From a virus, in IMG/VR virus record IMGVR_UViG_3300022752_004098, positions 1 through 35,501 of that record: DNA of 35,501 nt, one strand, 5' to 3'. The notes beneath the pieces were generated by a model. It was given only the letters and a program-made list of their open reading frames with translations, ran no database searches and had not been told where the DNA came from. Both the position numbers and the translations under genes were made by a program. The first letter of the stretch is position 1, and the number at the start of each line of letters is the position of its first letter. This document shows positions 6,125 through 13,975 of this stretch, one piece after another.

Positions 6125-6153
6125 TGTGTAGCACTGGCGCAGCGCGGGTGCAA
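6125..6153 (-). promoter_or_regulatory. Leftward early promoter
   Basis: On the minus strand TTGCAC (6153-6148) is separated by 17 bases from TACACA (6130-6125). The spacing is ideal for a primary sigma factor, and the element lies 29 bases before the GTG of the first leftward gene, with AGGAGG in between. Confidence 0.5.
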
Positions 6154-6161
6154 CCCCGGCG

Positions 6162-6209
6162 AAAAAAAAACGCGGCGGTATTGCAGCGGCGGCGCGGCAG
6201 TGGTACACC
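6162..6209 (+). promoter_or_regulatory. Rightward early promoter with upstream A-tract
   Basis: TTGCAG (6181-6186), a 17-base spacer and TACACC (6204-6209) lie 20 bases before the coiled-coil gene start, with GGGAGGT at 6216-6222 as ribosome binding site. A run of nine A (6162-6170) just upstream could act as an UP-like element. The -10 lacks the final T, so the match is moderate. Confidence 0.45.
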
Positions 6210-6228
6210 GGCGCTGGGAGGTCGACTG

Positions 6229-6918
6229 ATGCCGCGAAAAAAGAGCCCGCCACCAAGAGAGACAGCAGAGCGCGACGAGATCGTTGGTGCGCTCCTGTAC
6301 GCTGAGCACTGCCCCACGATCGAGGATCTGGTGGTGCGGCTGCACCGGCAGCTCGACCTGACCACGTCCGCCCTCGAGGCCACGTCGCAGGCGCTGCTGT
6401 CTCTGCGGCAGACCGTGACCGAGGTGCAGCAGGACCGCGATCGGGCGCGTGACCGGGCGGCGCAGATCGAGGCACAGCGGGCCGCCGAGTCGCAGCGTCT
6501 GGCGCTCGAGGCCGTGCGGCTGGCCGACGAGGTGGCACGAGCCCGTGAGGCGGCCGAGGCGTCGGACAGTAAGGCGCGCGCGGCGAGACAGGCGGCTGAT
6601 AGTGCTTGCAAGCTGGCTGCAGAGGCGCGCAAAACGGCGCAGGATACACGCGATATCCTCGGCGCGCGCGAGATTCCGACCGGCAAAAAGCCAAAAGTCA
6701 GCCCCGATGATGCGTGGGCGTGGCTGCGCCTCGAGCGCAGCGTCCGGCCGGAGCTCGGACCCCTGACCCGCGATCACCTGGCCGACCCGCGCGCGGCCGA
6801 CCTGCTGTCGGTCGTGTACCGAGCCCAGCGGGCACCGCTGGGCCTCGAGCGCGCCGACGCGATCCGCGATCTGCGGGCCGCACTGCAGATCACCCGTGCA
6901 CGACTGGAGACACCGTGA
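6229..6918 (+). CDS. Coiled-coil protein, first gene of replication operon
   Basis: This is a 229-residue protein with a basic N-terminus (PRKKSPPP) and a long coiled coil over about residues 30-145, dense in Ala, Arg, Glu and Gln (VQQDRDRARDRAAQIEAQR; ADEVARAREAAEASDSKARA). A C-terminal domain from about 160 to 229 is Arg/Asp/Leu-rich (DDAWAWLRLERSVRPELGP). The start has a good GGGAGGT. Heading the replication operon suggests a DNA-associated or structural accessory, for example an origin or replisome adaptor, but no family is recognised. Its end overlaps the next gene (GTGA). Confidence 0.65.
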   Translation: MPRKKSPPPRETAERDEIVGALLYAEHCPTIEDLVVRLHRQLDLTTSALEATSQALLSLRQTVTEVQQDRDRARDRAAQIEAQRAAESQRLALEAVRLADEVARAREAAEASDSKARAARQAADSACKLAAEARKTAQDTRDILGAREIPTGKKPKVSPDDAWAWLRLERSVRPELGPLTRDHLADPRAADLLSVVYRAQRAPLGLERADAIRDLRAALQITRARLETP

Positions 6919-7598
6919 CAGACCATGATCTCGAGTTCCGCCCTCACGTCCCGTATACGTCGCCCCCACCGATCCGCGTCGGGGACCCGATCGCCGCGCG
7001 TGGCTACGCGTGGCCAGAGGCACGCGACGGCGGCGTGATCTACGTCGGGATCGACCCAGGACAGCGCGGGGCGATCGGCGGCGTCCGCGTGGCTGTGCCT
7101 GGTCCGCGGCAGGCCCCCAGACTCGTCGCGGGCGTGGTCTGCCACGCGGGCGGGCCGGACGGCTACCAGGCAGGCGCGCGGCACCTGGACGCGCGGCGGG
7201 CAGCTCTGGCGATCGAGCACGTGGTCGCGGCTCTGGGGCCTGCCCCACACGTGCTCGTCGGCCTCGAGGCGCTGGGGCGTCGGCCCGGCGAGGGCGTGGT
7301 CTCGACGTCGACCGCCGGGCAGGCCTGGGGCGTGTGGCAGGCGGTGCTCGCACTGCGGGGCTGGACGGCTCGCACGGTCCAGACCCAGGCGGTCGACCGC
7401 GTGCTCGGGCTGCAGCCTGTCGGCCGCGCGGCAAGGAAAATGCTCGTCATCTACAGCACAGTCGAGGTCCTGGCCGGCGCGACGCACGTCGCACCTGCTG
7501 CCTGGCGGCAGGTCCTGACCCCGACACGCGCCCGCACGATCTCGGACGGGGCCGCGGACGCCCTCTGGATCGCCCTCGGGCTGGCGCGGGGGCTGTGA
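6915..7598 (+). CDS. RuvC-like Holliday-junction resolvase / RNase H-fold nuclease
   Basis: This is a 227-residue protein. YVGIDPGQRGAIGG at 43-57 gives the first catalytic Asp (Asp47) on beta-strand 1. GLEAL places Glu118, and ISDGAADALWIALGLA at 209-224 supplies the Asp211/Asp215 pair typical of RuvC, all in the expected order. Such enzymes cut four-way junctions made during recombination and replication of phage concatemers. GTG start, coupled to the gene before; its stop overlaps the methyltransferase-like start. About 40 extra residues precede the fold. No clear frame damage. Confidence 0.85.
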   Translation: MTDHDLEFRPHVPYTSPPPIRVGDPIAARGYAWPEARDGGVIYVGIDPGQRGAIGGVRVAVPGPRQAPRLVAGVVCHAGGPDGYQAGARHLDARRAALAIEHVVAALGPAPHVLVGLEALGRRPGEGVVSTSTAGQAWGVWQAVLALRGWTARTVQTQAVDRVLGLQPVGRAARKMLVIYSTVEVLAGATHVAPAAWRQVLTPTRARTISDGAADALWIALGLARGL

Positions 7599-8191
7599 TG
7601 GGGCGCGACTCTCTCGATCGGTACTACACCCCGGATGCCCTGGCGGACACCTGCCTGCAGGTGCTGGTCGAGCGCGTCGGGGTACTGCCTGAGGTAGTGC
7701 TCGAGCCGTGCGCAGGCGGCGGCGCGTTTGGGCGCGCGGCGCTGCGGCTCGGAGTCGGCCACGTCCGCGGCTGTGACGTCGATGCTGGCGCGCAGCCCGG
7801 CTACCCCTGCGCGCTGTCGAGCGCGGCAGACTGGCGCCCGCACTGGGCGCCGCGGCTGCCCGGCGACGTGTGGATCGTCACGAATCCGCACTACGCCGGC
7901 ATTTATGACACGGTCAGGACGATGCGCGCGTTGCAGGAGTACACCCGCGCACGGGTGCTGGCGCTGCTGCTACGGGCGACCACAATCGAGCAGCTGCTGC
8001 ACCGGGGCGACCCGCCCGCCGCGCTGTGGGTCAGTGACCTACGGCCGCGCTGGGGCGGGCCCGGCGGCGCTGCGCTGACCAGCGGCGATACCTGCGGGTC
8101 TGTGCTGGCTGTCTGGGGGCGATCTCCGCTGCGCACGGCCACGACGATTCACCCTATGCCTGCGTGGCGCGTGAAGGGGCGGGCGGCATGA
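7598..8191 (+). CDS. Small N6-adenine DNA methyltransferase-like protein
   Basis: This is a 197-residue protein. RYYTPDALADTCL at 8-20 is the usual lead-in of phage adenine methyltransferases. EPCAGGGAFG at 36-45 is the SAM-binding motif I, and GCDVD at 58-62 supplies the acidic motif II. The catalytic motif IV reads NPHY (96-99) instead of the usual NPPY/F, so activity is plausible but not certain. It is short for a full methyltransferase and lacks an obvious target-recognition domain. Within the replication operon it could protect phage DNA from restriction or mark replicated DNA. TGATG start overlap with the RuvC-like gene; ATGA overlap with the helicase. Confidence 0.75.
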   Translation: MGRDSLDRYYTPDALADTCLQVLVERVGVLPEVVLEPCAGGGAFGRAALRLGVGHVRGCDVDAGAQPGYPCALSSAADWRPHWAPRLPGDVWIVTNPHYAGIYDTVRTMRALQEYTRARVLALLLRATTIEQLLHRGDPPAALWVSDLRPRWGGPGGAALTSGDTCGSVLAVWGRSPLRTATTIHPMPAWRVKGRAA

Positions 8192-10131
8192 AGGCGCTCC
8201 CCTGCCCCCCAGGCCAGACTCCGCGTCTCTGGCAGACCCTCGCTCTGGGCGCGCTGCGCGACGCCGTACGCGGCGCAGGCCTGCGATCGGTCGTGATCAC
8301 GGCGGCGACTGGCACCGGAAAAGGCACGCTCCTGGCCGGTCTCGTCGCGCTCTACGTACAGGCGCGGCTGCGTGTGCTGGTCCTCGTGCACCGCGACGAG
8401 CTGATCCGCGATCTGGCGGGGCGCTGCAGCCTCGTCGGCGTCAGCTGTGGCATAGTGAAAGGCGCTGAGAACGGGATCCGGGCGCAGGCGGTGGTCGCGT
8501 CTGTGCAGTCGCTGCGCGGCGATCGGCTGGCCGAGCTGGGCCGCGTCGATCTCGTGATCGTCGACGAGTGTCATCACGCTCTGGCGCCCACGTATCAGTC
8601 GATCCTCGAGCGCGTCGCCTCCGTGCGGCAGTCCCTGGGACTGGGTCCGGTGCTGCACCTGGGACTGACCGCGACGCCGTTTCGCACCGCAAAAAGCGGC
8701 GGCGTCTCCGGACTCGGCGAGGTCTACCAGGCGATCGTGTACGAGCACGGGCTGCGCGAGGCGATCCTGGCCGGCGATCTCGTCGTGCCTCAGGCGATCC
8801 GCGTCGATACCCACGTCGAGCTGGAAACGCTGCAGGTGCGAGGCGGCGACTACGCCGAGGCCGATCTCGAGAGGCTGATCGACCACGACGAGCGAAACGC
8901 CGTCGTCGCAGACTGGTACGTCGCCAACGGCGGCGGGGCGCGTTTTCTCGGCTTTGCGGTATCGGTCGCACACGCTGAGCGGCTGGCGACTGCACTGCAG
9001 GCGCGCGGGGTCGCCTGTGAGGCGGTGCACGGCGGCCTACATCACCGAGATCGGGCGGCTCGGATCGCGGGGCTGCGGTCGGGTGTGCTGCAGGGTCTGA
9101 TCTCCCGCGATCTGCTTTTTGAGGGCTTCGACGCGCCTTTTGTCTCAATGCTTCTTGCGGTTCGGCCGACGGCGTCGCAGATCATCGCGCAGCAGCTACT
9201 CGGGCGCGGTCTGCGACTGCACCCCGGCAAAACCGGCTGTCTCGTCGTCGACTTTGTGCGGTATCTCGACGTCCTCGATCTCTCGACACTGCCCGGCCTG
9301 TCAGATCGAGGGACTGCCCCACAGACTACGGCCCGCACGCTGCAGCCTGGCGATCTGGTCGTGCATCGGTACGATGATCACGGCGTCGGGCAGATCCTGC
9401 AGCTGGTCGAGCACGCCGACGCACTGGCGCTCGTGCGCTGGCGGCCGACAGAGCCCGACGCGGTCGACCGCCGGCACGGCCTGGCAGAGCTGACCCGCGC
9501 GCCGAGGGCGGCCGTCGAGCTCGTGCCGATCCCGCTGCGGGTCACCGGCACGACCGAGACCCCGATCGCGATCCTGCCTGGCAGTGATGGTCGGCGGGCG
9601 TGGCCTTGGGTCGCGCTCGGCGCTGGCACGGGCCGCGACGTCCGGCGCTGGGTCGCTGTCGGCGAGCGGCACAGCGACCAGCCGACCCCAGAGGGACGGC
9701 TCGAGCGGCTGATCGTCGTCTGCGTCGAGACCTCGGGCGGGTGGGTGCTCTGGGCGGTCGAGGTGATCCGCGACAGCTCACAGCTCGACGGGGTGCGCTA
9801 CCGGGCGACACGTCCGCGAGATCCGGGACAGCGAGAGCCGATCGTCGAGCCCGGCGCGCTGGGTCGACTGGGCCGGATGCGGGCGGGAGAGGCGGTGCTC
9901 GCGCGCGCGCGGCTGGCACCGCCAGATCTCGCGGCGCCCTGGCGGCAGACCCCAGCGTCGGACGCGCAGATCCGGCGGCTGCGCGCGCTCCGGTACGCAG
10001 GCGCGACAGAGTCACTCACACGAGGCGAGGCGTCCGCGCTGATCGGCGCGGCGGAGGGCTGGCGGGCTGTGGTAGCCGCGCGAGCCGAGAACAGGCGACA
10101 GCACGGCAAAGGAGGCAACAATGGGGCGTGA
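8188..10131 (+). CDS. SF2 DEAD/DEAH-type helicase (DECH box)
   Basis: This is a 647-residue protein. Walker A is ATGTGKG (40-46); the Walker B box is VDECH at 125-129, TAT is motif III at 161-163, a motif V-like DLLFEGFDAP is at 308-317, and QLLGRGLR at 336-343 is motif VI. This order is that of SF2 helicases of the UvrB/type I restriction family (ResIII-like). From about 350 a C-terminal extension of nearly 300 residues follows, Arg/Leu-rich with beta-like stretches and unrecognised by me. It could bind DNA or a partner. Its place between methyltransferase-like and primase-polymerase genes suggests a role at the replication fork or in origin opening. Confidence 0.88.
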   Translation: MKALPCPPGQTPRLWQTLALGALRDAVRGAGLRSVVITAATGTGKGTLLAGLVALYVQARLRVLVLVHRDELIRDLAGRCSLVGVSCGIVKGAENGIRAQAVVASVQSLRGDRLAELGRVDLVIVDECHHALAPTYQSILERVASVRQSLGLGPVLHLGLTATPFRTAKSGGVSGLGEVYQAIVYEHGLREAILAGDLVVPQAIRVDTHVELETLQVRGGDYAEADLERLIDHDERNAVVADWYVANGGGARFLGFAVSVAHAERLATALQARGVACEAVHGGLHHRDRAARIAGLRSGVLQGLISRDLLFEGFDAPFVSMLLAVRPTASQIIAQQLLGRGLRLHPGKTGCLVVDFVRYLDVLDLSTLPGLSDRGTAPQTTARTLQPGDLVVHRYDDHGVGQILQLVEHADALALVRWRPTEPDAVDRRHGLAELTRAPRAAVELVPIPLRVTGTTETPIAILPGSDGRRAWPWVALGAGTGRDVRRWVAVGERHSDQPTPEGRLERLIVVCVETSGGWVLWAVEVIRDSSQLDGVRYRATRPRDPGQREPIVEPGALGRLGRMRAGEAVLARARLAPPDLAAPWRQTPASDAQIRRLRALRYAGATESLTRGEASALIGAAEGWRAVVAARAENRRQHGKGGNNGA

Positions 10132-10774
10132 CGAGGTGCAGACAGTGCAGGTAGACGGCGTCTGGTACGCGCGCGGGATCGGAGGCGAGCTCACGTGGCG
10201 ACGCGGGACGCAGGCGCTGAGGCTGTCGCGGCAGCGGGTGACACTGCCGCCCGGCGTAGACGAGCCGCGCGCGGGGCAGCCCCCGGTCCTGTCTCCGATC
10301 GAGTACGTCGCGGTGGACGTCGAGGGATGGCTGCACCTCGACGACGACGGGCGCCTGACGGGGCTACACGTGTGCGACTACGACGTGCACACCATGCTCG
10401 AGGCGTGCCGGGCGGCGGACGTCGTCGCCGCGCCCGGCTGGGGCACGGTCAGTCTGCAGGGCTATCTCGTGCTGTCGCAGATCCACGGCGCTGGGGTCGC
10501 GCTGGTCGTACGCGCTGGCCTCGTGGCGGCCGAGGGTATCTGGCGGGACGTCCTGAGCCGGTACGTGGGGCAGGATCTGCTGCAGGTGACGGCGCACTGG
10601 ACGCCGTCCACCGGGGCTGCAGTGCAGCACCTCGCCCGCTCGTACGCGATCGCTGACGCCCGCGCGATCGGAGAGGGGGCCGCCTCGAGAGAGGCGATCG
10701 GCGCGCGTGACCGCCTCGCCAGCGCACGGGCAGTCGCCGCGGCCGCGCTCGGGACGGTCGGAGGTGCGCGGTGA
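10121..10774 (+). CDS. Unknown replication-operon protein
   Basis: This is a 217-residue protein with AAAGGAGG five bases before its ATG; the start overlaps the helicase end. Beta-rich N-terminus (VQTVQVDGVWYARGIGGELTWRRG), then two similar short segments: WRRGTQALRLSRQRVTLPPG here and FNGRRVHLPPGYV in the next gene share a valine/leucine-PPG turn. The middle (VEYVAVDVEG-like, DYDVHTMLEACRAADVV) is mixed; the C-terminus is Ala/Arg-rich helix. No family recognised. Likely a replication accessory by position. Confidence 0.6.
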   Translation: MGRDEVQTVQVDGVWYARGIGGELTWRRGTQALRLSRQRVTLPPGVDEPRAGQPPVLSPIEYVAVDVEGWLHLDDDGRLTGLHVCDYDVHTMLEACRAADVVAAPGWGTVSLQGYLVLSQIHGAGVALVVRAGLVAAEGIWRDVLSRYVGQDLLQVTAHWTPSTGAAVQHLARSYAIADARAIGEGAASREAIGARDRLASARAVAAAALGTVGGAR

Positions 10775-10962
10775 CTGGCGCAGCGACTGAGGTGTCGTCG
10801 GTCCTCGAGCTGGTCCGGCAGACCCGCACCCTGCCGATCGGTGCACGTCTGCTCGGGGTCCTGCGCGATGATGGCTCGGCTGTCGTGATTTTCAATGGCC
10901 GCCGGGTGCACCTGCCGCCCGGCTACGTGCGCGCGATCGCGTCTGAGGTGCACGATGGATGA
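10771..10962 (+). CDS. Small protein upstream of primase-polymerase
   Basis: This is a 63-residue protein. A short helix (VSSVLELVRQTRTLP) is followed by beta-like DGSAVVIFNGRRVHLPPG and an acidic end. GTG start overlapping the previous stop (GTGA); its stop lies inside the start region of the primase-polymerase. The RxVxLPPG turn echoes a segment of the preceding protein, which may indicate related small domains. Function unknown. Confidence 0.55.
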   Translation: MTGAATEVSSVLELVRQTRTLPIGARLLGVLRDDGSAVVIFNGRRVHLPPGYVRAIASEVHDG

Positions 10963-13567
10963 CACGGCGACAGCGACAGCGGCGGCGGCGGCGGCGCTCG
11001 AGTACGCCCGGCGCGGGTGGCGGGTCCTGCCGCTGCACAGCGTCGATGGGCTGGGGCAGTGCACCTGCGGGCAGGTCGACTGCAAGAGCCCGGCAAAGCA
11101 CCCGAGAACGCCGGATGGGGTCCGCGGCGCGTCGAGCGATAGCTCGATCGTCGCGGCATGGTGGCACCGGTGGCCCGACGCGAACGTGGGGATAGCGACG
11201 GGGCCAGAGTCTGGCGTCTGGGTCCTCGATCTGGACCGACCGCACGATGACGAGGCCGATGGCGGAGACGCGGTCCTGGCGGTCGACCTCGACGCGATTG
11301 ACCGTGCCGCGGTCGCGCACACGGGCAGCGGCGGGCAGCACCTGATCTACGCGTGGCCGTCGTCGGGGCCGCCCGTGCGCAGCCGAGCTCGCGTCCTCGA
11401 TGTGGACGGACGGCGCGCCTCGGTCGATACCCGCGGGGTCGGCGGCTATATCGTCGCCCCGCCGTCGATCCACGCGACCGGCAGGCCCTACACCTGGGTG
11501 CAGCCTCCGGGAGACGAGCTGCTCGAGGCGAGCCGCACCCTGCTCCGTGCCGTGACCCGGCAGCGGGAGGCTGCCCCTGCCGCGTCTGTCGCCCCTCAGA
11601 CCGCGTGGACGTGCGAGGACACTACACGGGCCGCCCGGTACGTCGAGGGCGCTCTGAGGCGAGCCTGCGAGCGTATGGCGGCCGCCACGCCGGGCACCCG
11701 ACACGCGGCCCTACTCCGCGAGGGGGAGACGCTGGGCGGCTGGGTGCACCTCGGGGTCTGCCCTGAGCAGGTGATCGTCGAGCAGCTCGCGGCGGCAGCA
11801 CAGGCGGCCGGCGTCGAGGAGGCCGAGGCCCTCCGGACTGCCCGCGACGCTGTCACGCACGGTCAGGAGCGCCCACGGGGCCTGCCTGAGTCGTCGAGAC
11901 AGCCGAGCGACAGCGGGCCCGGCTGGGATGACGCAACTGAGATCGACGATCTGCACGATGACTGGTCGGACGAGGACTACGTGCCCGGTGTCGGTCACGA
12001 CGTCGAGGAGGAGGACCCTGAGATCAGCGGGGCACGCGTCCTCGGCAGGCCCCAGATCGTGATCTCGGGGCGGCAGCCGCGCGACGTCGTCGCAGACGCC
12101 CGCCGCGCTCTCGCGGACCTGAGCGGGCCGGGTCGGCTGTACTCACGCGACGGCCGGATCGTGCAGGTCGTGATCACGGAGCACGGCCCGGCGATCCGCG
12201 AGGTGGGCGGCGATCAGCTCACAGCCTGTCTGCTCGAGGCGGCAGATCTCGTGGAGCTGAGGCGCCCACGGGCGCGAGAGGCGACAGCGGGAGAGGCGCT
12301 GCTCGAGGAGCCGGCGCGCGCCGTGCCCGGCTACCTGCTACCCGCCGTCCTCGGCACGCGCGATGACTGGCTGCCCCTGCTGTCGCGCGTGGCGACCGCG
12401 CCCTACTACGACGCCGACGGCCGTCTCGTCAGCGTCGAGGGGTACGACGCCGCGAGCCGCGGCTATCTCTCCGAGGGGCTCGTGCGGCAGCGGCTGACAG
12501 TGGATGAGGCGCGGGCCGTGATCGACGACTGGATCGGCGATTTTCCGTTCGTTTCGCGGGCGGACCGAGCACACGCGATCGCTTTTGCCCTGACTCCGAT
12601 CGTCCGCGAGCTGATTCACGGGCCCGTCCCGATGACGGTTTTCGAGGCGCCGGCCCCCGGCACCGGTAAATCGCTGCTCATGCAGGTTTTGGCGACGGCG
12701 GCCACCGGGCGGCCTGTCGAGCCGACGCCGATGTCAACGCAGGAGGACGAGCGGCGAAAGGCCATGGGCTCGATGCTCTCGGAGGGTCGGCCGGTCGTGC
12801 TGCTCGACAACGTGCGCGGGCACCTGCACGATCCGGCGCTCGAGGGCGTGCTCACGAGCTATCCGACCTGGTCCGATCGGCGGATGGGCGGGCAGGAGCG
12901 GCTACGCGTGCCTGCGACGGCGGTTTGGGGATTGTCTGGTAACAACCTGACGATGAACTCGGACCTCGCGCGGAGGACGATCACGGTGCGGCTCGACGCA
13001 CGGTGCGCCCGCCCGGAGGCCCGCACAGGCTGGCGACACGCAGATCTACTGCGCTGGACGGCAGACCAGCGCGATCTGCTGCTCTCGGCCCTGCTGACGC
13101 TCGTGCAGACGTGGCAGCTCGAGAGCCGACCGGCGGGGTCTGCGACGCTGGGCTCGTACGAGGCGTGGGCCCGCGTCGTCGGCGGGATCCTCGCGGCGTG
13201 CGGGATCGAGGGGCTGCTCGAGGAGCGCGACACGCGGGCTGAGACGGCAGACCCTGAGACCGCGGAGTGGATCGGCCTACTGCGGCTCTGGCAGGTCGAC
13301 GTCGCGCTCCGCGGTCGGCGGTCCGCGGGCGAGCTCGCGGCGGTGTGCAGCGATCGCGGGCTACTGCTCAGCGTCCTCGGTGATGGGCAGCCCCTGTCGC
13401 GGGCCCGCCGGATGGGGGCGGCGCTGGGACGGCTGCGCGGGCGGGTTTTCGATCTGGGCGACTGTGAGGCGGAGGTCGTCGGCGGCGGGATCTTGCACGG
13501 CGTCGTCACGTACGAGGTGCGGGCGATCGATCGGCAGCCGCGCGCGGGGCAGGTCCTGAGCCTGTAG
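10955..13567 (+). CDS. Primase-polymerase fused to AAA+ helicase (replication initiator)
   Basis: This is an 870-residue protein, start at ATG 10955 with GAGGTG upstream. Residues 11-185 carry a bifunctional primase-polymerase (Prim-Pol) domain: YARRGWRVLPLH, a Cys/His-type CTCGQVDCKSPAKHPRT loop, Asp92-x-Asp94 (VLDLD), His129 (GGQHLIY) and DTRGVGGYIVAPPS at 158-171, which fit the known active-site layout. A linker region with an acidic stretch (320-358) follows. The C-terminal ATPase has Walker A PAPGTGKS near 566-573 and Walker B VVLLDNV at 614-620. Such fusions start replication in plasmids, satellites and some phages and unwind their own origin; the candidate origin lies directly downstream. 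No DNA polymerase gene accompanies it. Confidence 0.9.
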   Translation: MDDTATATAAAAAALEYARRGWRVLPLHSVDGLGQCTCGQVDCKSPAKHPRTPDGVRGASSDSSIVAAWWHRWPDANVGIATGPESGVWVLDLDRPHDDEADGGDAVLAVDLDAIDRAAVAHTGSGGQHLIYAWPSSGPPVRSRARVLDVDGRRASVDTRGVGGYIVAPPSIHATGRPYTWVQPPGDELLEASRTLLRAVTRQREAAPAASVAPQTAWTCEDTTRAARYVEGALRRACERMAAATPGTRHAALLREGETLGGWVHLGVCPEQVIVEQLAAAAQAAGVEEAEALRTARDAVTHGQERPRGLPESSRQPSDSGPGWDDATEIDDLHDDWSDEDYVPGVGHDVEEEDPEISGARVLGRPQIVISGRQPRDVVADARRALADLSGPGRLYSRDGRIVQVVITEHGPAIREVGGDQLTACLLEAADLVELRRPRAREATAGEALLEEPARAVPGYLLPAVLGTRDDWLPLLSRVATAPYYDADGRLVSVEGYDAASRGYLSEGLVRQRLTVDEARAVIDDWIGDFPFVSRADRAHAIAFALTPIVRELIHGPVPMTVFEAPAPGTGKSLLMQVLATAATGRPVEPTPMSTQEDERRKAMGSMLSEGRPVVLLDNVRGHLHDPALEGVLTSYPTWSDRRMGGQERLRVPATAVWGLSGNNLTMNSDLARRTITVRLDARCARPEARTGWRHADLLRWTADQRDLLLSALLTLVQTWQLESRPAGSATLGSYEAWARVVGGILAACGIEGLLEERDTRAETADPETAEWIGLLRLWQVDVALRGRRSAGELAAVCSDRGLLLSVLGDGQPLSRARRMGAALGRLRGRVFDLGDCEAEVVGGGILHGVVTYEVRAIDRQPRAGQVLSL

Positions 13568-13583
13568 TCGTCGGGTCTGCCTC

Positions 13584-13617
13584 GAGGGCGGCGCTGGGGT
13601 GACCTGGCGCCGCCCTC
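13584..13617 (+). terminator. Strong GC hairpin after primase-polymerase gene
   Basis: An 11-bp perfect stem, GAGGGCGGCGC (13584-13594) and GCGCCGCCCTC (13607-13617), with a 12-base loop lies 17 bases after the stop codon. There is no T-run, so it may be a U-less terminator, a transcript-stabilising end or part of the origin. Confidence 0.5.
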
Positions 13618-13813
13618 TGCGTGTCTGGAGTACGCGCGATCAATCCTGCAGCGCCGCGGCTGGGTGGGATGGGGGCTGCCGAGGTGGGATAGACGGCCGC
13701 TGGGTGGGATGCGATCGGCTATCCCACCTCGTCGACAACACTGTATGGCAGACCCTAAACGTCGCGCTGGGTGGGATAGGTGGGATAGGTGGGTAATCAA
13801 TGCGAGGGGAGAA

Positions 13814-13872
13814 ATGCATATACGTAGTTATACGTATACGTAGATGTACGTACGTGTGCGCGCACGCACGTG
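13814..13872. other. Alternating purine-pyrimidine tract at centre of iteron array
   Basis: Three stretches alternate purine and pyrimidine: 13814-13826, 13829-13842 and 13844-13872 (29 bases without a break). The middle one contains the 12-bp palindrome TACGTATACGTA. Together they are less GC-rich than the surroundings. The sequence type favours Z-DNA or cruciform extrusion and easy melting, which suits an unwinding element framed by inward-facing iterons. Confidence 0.75.
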
Positions 13873-13941
13873 GGCGAGTGGCCGATTTATCCCACCTATC
13901 CCACCCCGCACGCTTACTATGACGTTGTGGTCGGCATTCAG

Positions 13942-13975
13942 GCGAGGTGGGATAGCTTTTTCTATCCCACCTCGC
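13942..13975. other. 14-bp perfect hairpin of two opposed iterons
   Basis: GCGAGGTGGGATAG (13942-13955) pairs exactly with CTATCCCACCTCGC (13962-13975) around the loop CTTTTT. A minus-strand copy would be nearly the same stem with an A-rich loop. It could be a single-strand initiation site, a cruciform or a transcript hairpin. Confidence 0.8.

Noticed and set aside
6097-7434. Upstream extension of the first leftward gene to 590 codons
   Set aside because: It is antisense to the coiled-coil and RuvC-like genes; the GTG at 6096 has a good AGGAGG and a promoter upstream.
10121-10962. Hidden DNA polymerase or clamp
   Set aside because: No polymerase motifs; proteins of 217 and 63 residues are too small for a family-A or -B polymerase.
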